A stretch of 64,000 bases of DNA from Acrocarpospora catenulata. Its GTDB lineage: Bacteria; Actinomycetota; Actinomycetes; Streptosporangiales; Streptosporangiaceae. Position numbers and translations under genes: made by a program. The notes under the pieces were generated by a model, which was not told where the DNA came from, ran no database searches, and saw only the letters and a list, made by a program, of their open reading frames with translations. The DNA lies in NCBI RefSeq assembly GCF_018476525.1, contig NZ_JAHCST010000012.1, positions 170,895 to 234,894 on the forward strand. The letters run 5' to 3'. Below, one piece after another: positions 61,542 through 64,000 of this stretch (position 1 is the first letter of the stretch; every line of letters begins with the position of its first letter).

Positions 61542-63785
61542 CTACTGGGCGCGCCGTTCCAGGCCCGCGAGTACCGGCGGCAGCCCGCTGGTGTGCAGCA
61601 CGCCAAGGCGGCGCGTGGCCCGGGTCAGCGCGACATAAAGATCGCTTGGCCCGCGCGGCGACTCGGCCAGAATCCGGTCCGGCTCGACCACCAGGACGGC
61701 GTCGAACTCCAGCCCCTTGGCCTCGGCCACGGTGAGCACCGCCACCGGCGCCTCCAGCGCGGCCAGCCCGCCCCCCACGGCGGCGCCCGGGATGCCGGCC
61801 TCCAGCCCTTCCGGCACGATCACCGCGAGTTTGCCGTCCGGCACCTGGGCGGCGGCGACGATCTCCGGCAGTTCGGCGAGGCCGGTGACGCGCCGGGCCC
61901 ACGGCGGTTCCCCGCTCTCCCGGACCGACTCCGGCGCCTTCAGCGCGGGGTCGACCAGGGTCAGCACGTCGGCGGCCACCGCCATCAGCTCGGCGGGGGT
62001 GCGGTAGTTGACGCTCAGCCGGGCCTCCCGCCACCGCCCGGCCGCGTACGGGTCGAGCACGGCGCCCCAGCTCCGCGCCCCCGCCGTGGACCCGGTCTGG
62101 GCGATGTCGCCGACCACGGTCATCGACCGGGCCGGGCAGCGGCGCATCACCATGCGCCAGTCCATCGGCGAGAGTTCCTGCGCCTCGTCCACGATGACGT
62201 GCCCGAACGCCCAGGTGCGGTCCCTGGCGGCGCGTTCGGCGGTGGTCAGGTAGGCGTCCTCGGCCTGCTGCCGGTCGGCGAACCGCTCGGCGTCCATGAT
62301 CTCGGCCAGGCCGGTGAGTTCCAGCACCTCGCGGGCGTAGGCGAGCTGCTGCTCGCGTTCCTCCTCGGCCCGGCGGGCGGCGCGCAGCACCCCTTCGTCG
62401 ATGTCGCCGAGCAGCTCGGCCGCCTCGTCGAGCAGCGGCACGTCGGCCTCGCTCCACCAGCTCTCCCCCGGCCTGGGGGGCTCGCGCAGCAGCAGGTCGG
62501 CCTCGTCCGCCGCCAGCCCTGCGTAGGTCATGCGCTCGCGGGAGGTGAACAGGCCGATGAGCAGCTGCTGCGGGGTCAGGTAGGGCCAGAGCCGGTTGAG
62601 CGCGGTCCGCACCGGCTCCTCGGTGCGCAGGTCCTCGCGCAGGTCGGCGAAGTCGTCCTCGGCCAGCATGCCCCGGCCCAGGTGCCGGGCGGCCTGCTTG
62701 GTGAGCGCGTTGAGCAGCTGGCGGACGAACACGGCGCGGGCCTGGTTGTGCGGGCGGTGCGACTTGACCGCCCGGGACCGGGCCACCTCGCAGGTCTGCC
62801 GGTCCAGCCGGAGGGTGAACTTGTCCAGCCGGATCTCCACCGGCTGCCGGGGCATGCGCTGCCGGTCCTGTACGGCGCGGGCCACCACCCCGGCCATCCG
62901 CTCGGCGCCCTTGAGCGCGGCGGCCCGCGGGCTTTCCGCCCGTCCGGCGGTGACCCCGGGGTAGAGCTCGGCCACCGTGGACAGCAGCACGTCGGTCTCG
63001 CCGAGGGAGGGCAGCACCTGCTCGATGTAGCGCAGGAAGGTGAGGTTGGGGCCGAGGATGAGCACGCCCCGGCGTTCCAGCCGCTCCCGGTAGGTGTAGA
63101 GCAGGTAGGCGGCCCGGTGCAGCGCCACCACGGTCTTGCCGGTGCCGGGCCCGCCCTGCACGACCAGCACGCCGTTCAGGTCGCTCCGGATGATCTTGTC
63201 CTGCTCGCTCTGGATGGTGGCCACGATGTCGCGCATGCGGCCGGTGCGGGTCTCGCTCAGCGCGGCCAGCAGGGCGGCCTCGCCGTTGAGGGTGGCCCGG
63301 TCGGCGTCGGACAGGCCGCCCAGGTCGAGCAGGTCGTCGTCGACGCTGACCACCTGCCTGCCCTTGGTGTGCAGGTGACGGCGGCGGGTGACGCCCATGG
63401 GGGCGGCTGGGGTGGCCCGGTAGAAGGGCTGGGCCATCGGGGCCCGCCAGTCGATCAGCAGCCGCCGCTGGTCGTCGTCGGACAGGCCGAGTCTGCCGAT
63501 GTAGAGCCGGGTCTCATCCAGGTCCGGGTGGGCGCCGTCGGCCAGGTCCAGGCGGCCGAAGCACAGGCCGCGCTCCACGGCCCACAGGCGGGCCAGGCGG
63601 GTGGCGTACATGTCGGCGAAGGAGTCGCGCTCGGAGCGGTTCTGGTGGGTGCCGCCCGCCGCGCCCTGGGCCAGCACGCCGTCCAACTGGCCGCGAGTCC
63701 GGGCCCGCAGCACGTCCAGCCGGTCGTAGAGGTCGGCGACGTACTGCTGCTCGCGGGCCAGCTCGCCCGCCGTTGAATGAGACAT
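61542..63785 (-). CDS. helD: HelD-type RNA polymerase-recycling ATPase (UvrD/Rep superfamily)
   Basis: ATP-dependent factor that dislodges stalled RNA polymerase from DNA. The 747-residue protein has a charged N-terminal coiled-coil arm (about 1-70), then a split superfamily 1 motor. Walker A GGPGTGKTVVALHRAAY spans about 210-226 (Lys217), motif II is HVIVDEAQELSPMDW, motif III VVGDIAQTGS, motif IV RLSVNYRTPAELM, and motif VI LYVALTRATRRLGVLH. The Walker A context is the HelD type. HelR homologues protect polymerase from rifamycins; no rifamycin-associated palindrome was seen upstream, so plain HelD is preferred. TAAACT ten bases before ATG 63785 is a candidate -10. Confidence 0.93.
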   Translation of the reverse strand: MSHSTAGELAREQQYVADLYDRLDVLRARTRGQLDGVLAQGAAGGTHQNRSERDSFADMYATRLARLWAVERGLCFGRLDLADGAHPDLDETRLYIGRLGLSDDDQRRLLIDWRAPMAQPFYRATPAAPMGVTRRRHLHTKGRQVVSVDDDLLDLGGLSDADRATLNGEAALLAALSETRTGRMRDIVATIQSEQDKIIRSDLNGVLVVQGGPGTGKTVVALHRAAYLLYTYRERLERRGVLILGPNLTFLRYIEQVLPSLGETDVLLSTVAELYPGVTAGRAESPRAAALKGAERMAGVVARAVQDRQRMPRQPVEIRLDKFTLRLDRQTCEVARSRAVKSHRPHNQARAVFVRQLLNALTKQAARHLGRGMLAEDDFADLREDLRTEEPVRTALNRLWPYLTPQQLLIGLFTSRERMTYAGLAADEADLLLREPPRPGESWWSEADVPLLDEAAELLGDIDEGVLRAARRAEEEREQQLAYAREVLELTGLAEIMDAERFADRQQAEDAYLTTAERAARDRTWAFGHVIVDEAQELSPMDWRMVMRRCPARSMTVVGDIAQTGSTAGARSWGAVLDPYAAGRWREARLSVNYRTPAELMAVAADVLTLVDPALKAPESVRESGEPPWARRVTGLAELPEIVAAAQVPDGKLAVIVPEGLEAGIPGAAVGGGLAALEAPVAVLTVAEAKGLEFDAVLVVEPDRILAESPRGPSDLYVALTRATRRLGVLHTSGLPPVLAGLERRAQ

Positions 63786-63829
63786 AGGGCGCCAAAGTTT
63801 AGTGGGTTCCTGCGACTTCGACGACGAGA

Positions 63830-63861
63830 AACGGGGTGCGGCCAGGTGGCCGCACCCCGTT
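63830..63861 (-). terminator. Strong hairpin behind the CBM2 gene
   Basis: ACGGGGTGCGGCCA (63831-63844) pairs perfectly with 63847-63860 over a GG loop, and one more A-T pair extends each end. On the minus strand it lies 14 bases after the stop at 63875, so it ends that transcript before helD. Confidence 0.85.
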
Positions 63862-63874
63862 CCGTGGTGGTTGG

Positions 63875-64000
63875 TCAGGCGCAGGTGTATCCGCTTGGCA
63901 GTGAGGTGTTGCCGTTGGGGCGGCTGACCTGGAAGCCGAAGGTGGTGCTGGCTCCGGCGCCGAGGTTGCCGTTGTAGGCGGCGTTCCTGGCGGTCACGGT
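63875..64000 (-). CDS. C-terminal end of a secreted protein with a CBM2 cellulose-binding module (5' part outside the window)
   Basis: Forty-one residues plus stop are visible. TVTARNAAYNGNLGAGAST, TFGFQVSRPNG and the closing LPSGYTCA are the last strands of carbohydrate-binding module family 2, with the terminal cysteine that forms the usual disulfide. These modules sit at the ends of secreted cellulases, xylanases, chitinases and LPMOs. The catalytic part lies beyond 64000, so the enzyme cannot be named. Confidence 0.88.
   Translation of the reverse strand, partial: TVTARNAAYNGNLGAGASTTFGFQVSRPNGNTSLPSGYTCA

Noticed and set aside
61503..63776. Plus-strand frame of about 760 codons
   Set aside because: Shadow of helD on the opposite strand.
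63786..63829. Rifamycin-associated element before helD
   Set aside because: No palindrome of that type is present; only a candidate -10 box and the terminator of the neighbour are seen.

Overview
The window reads as a chromosomal segment of a high-GC actinobacterium. Supporting signs are the strong G+C bias, frequent GTG starts, several apparently leaderless genes, an RbpA gene beside the polyprenyl-phosphomannose synthase and apolipoprotein N-acyltransferase genes, F420-type oxidoreductases, an ECF42 sigma factor with its DGPF partner, and a CBM2 carbohydrate-binding module. A member of the Streptosporangiales is my best guess. That placement is inference from gene style, not from a marker gene.

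Layout. Positions 1-9435 hold a catabolic import unit: a divergent FCD-type GntR regulator, a CUT1-like ABC importer with a lipoprotein, two permeases and two different ATPases, then an aldehyde dehydrogenase and an iron-type alcohol dehydrogenase. Positions 9437-19008 are an accessory island. Two direct repeats of about 400 bp, sharing a 129-bp identical core, enclose a 2,436-residue secreted Rhs/YD-repeat toxin, a probable immunity gene just behind it, a broken aquaporin gene and an IS630-type transposase remnant. Positions 19275-28235 hold small housekeeping and stress genes: an L7/L12-like membrane protein, a secreted protein, DUF2786, DUF952, an SMR exporter, a HAD phosphatase, purB, and an RND pump with a divergent MarR regulator. 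Positions 28378-31179 are a self-contained cytochrome P450 system of ferredoxin, reductase and P450. Positions 31196-42818 contain the ECF42/DGPF pair, F420- and flavin-type enzymes, small DUF3147 membrane proteins, WYL and DeoR regulators, an MFS carrier and two poorly known proteins. Positions 42905-45803 are a MoxR-DUF58-VWA operon. Positions 45973-55243 run on the plus strand: two RNA methyltransferase-like genes, an AAA ATPase/nuclease-like protein, a secreted phosphoesterase, two MFS carriers, a beta-propeller-like protein, an acetyltransferase and a glycerophosphodiester phosphodiesterase. Positions 55405-63785 hold rbpA behind an exact SigR-type promoter, a GH15 hydrolase, the lnt-ppm1-fxsA cluster, and a HelD-type RNA polymerase recycling ATPase. 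The window ends inside the C-terminal CBM2 module of a secreted protein.

The least ordinary features are the repeat-flanked Rhs toxin and immunity module with an unrecognised C-terminal toxin domain; a second ABC ATPase whose switch histidine is asparagine; an interspersed inverted repeat family with copies at 45.8 and 60.9 kb; and a 40-bp perfect palindrome at 61.04 kb. No rRNA, tRNA or CRISPR array was seen. Almost every long antisense reading frame here is a GC-driven shadow and is left out.
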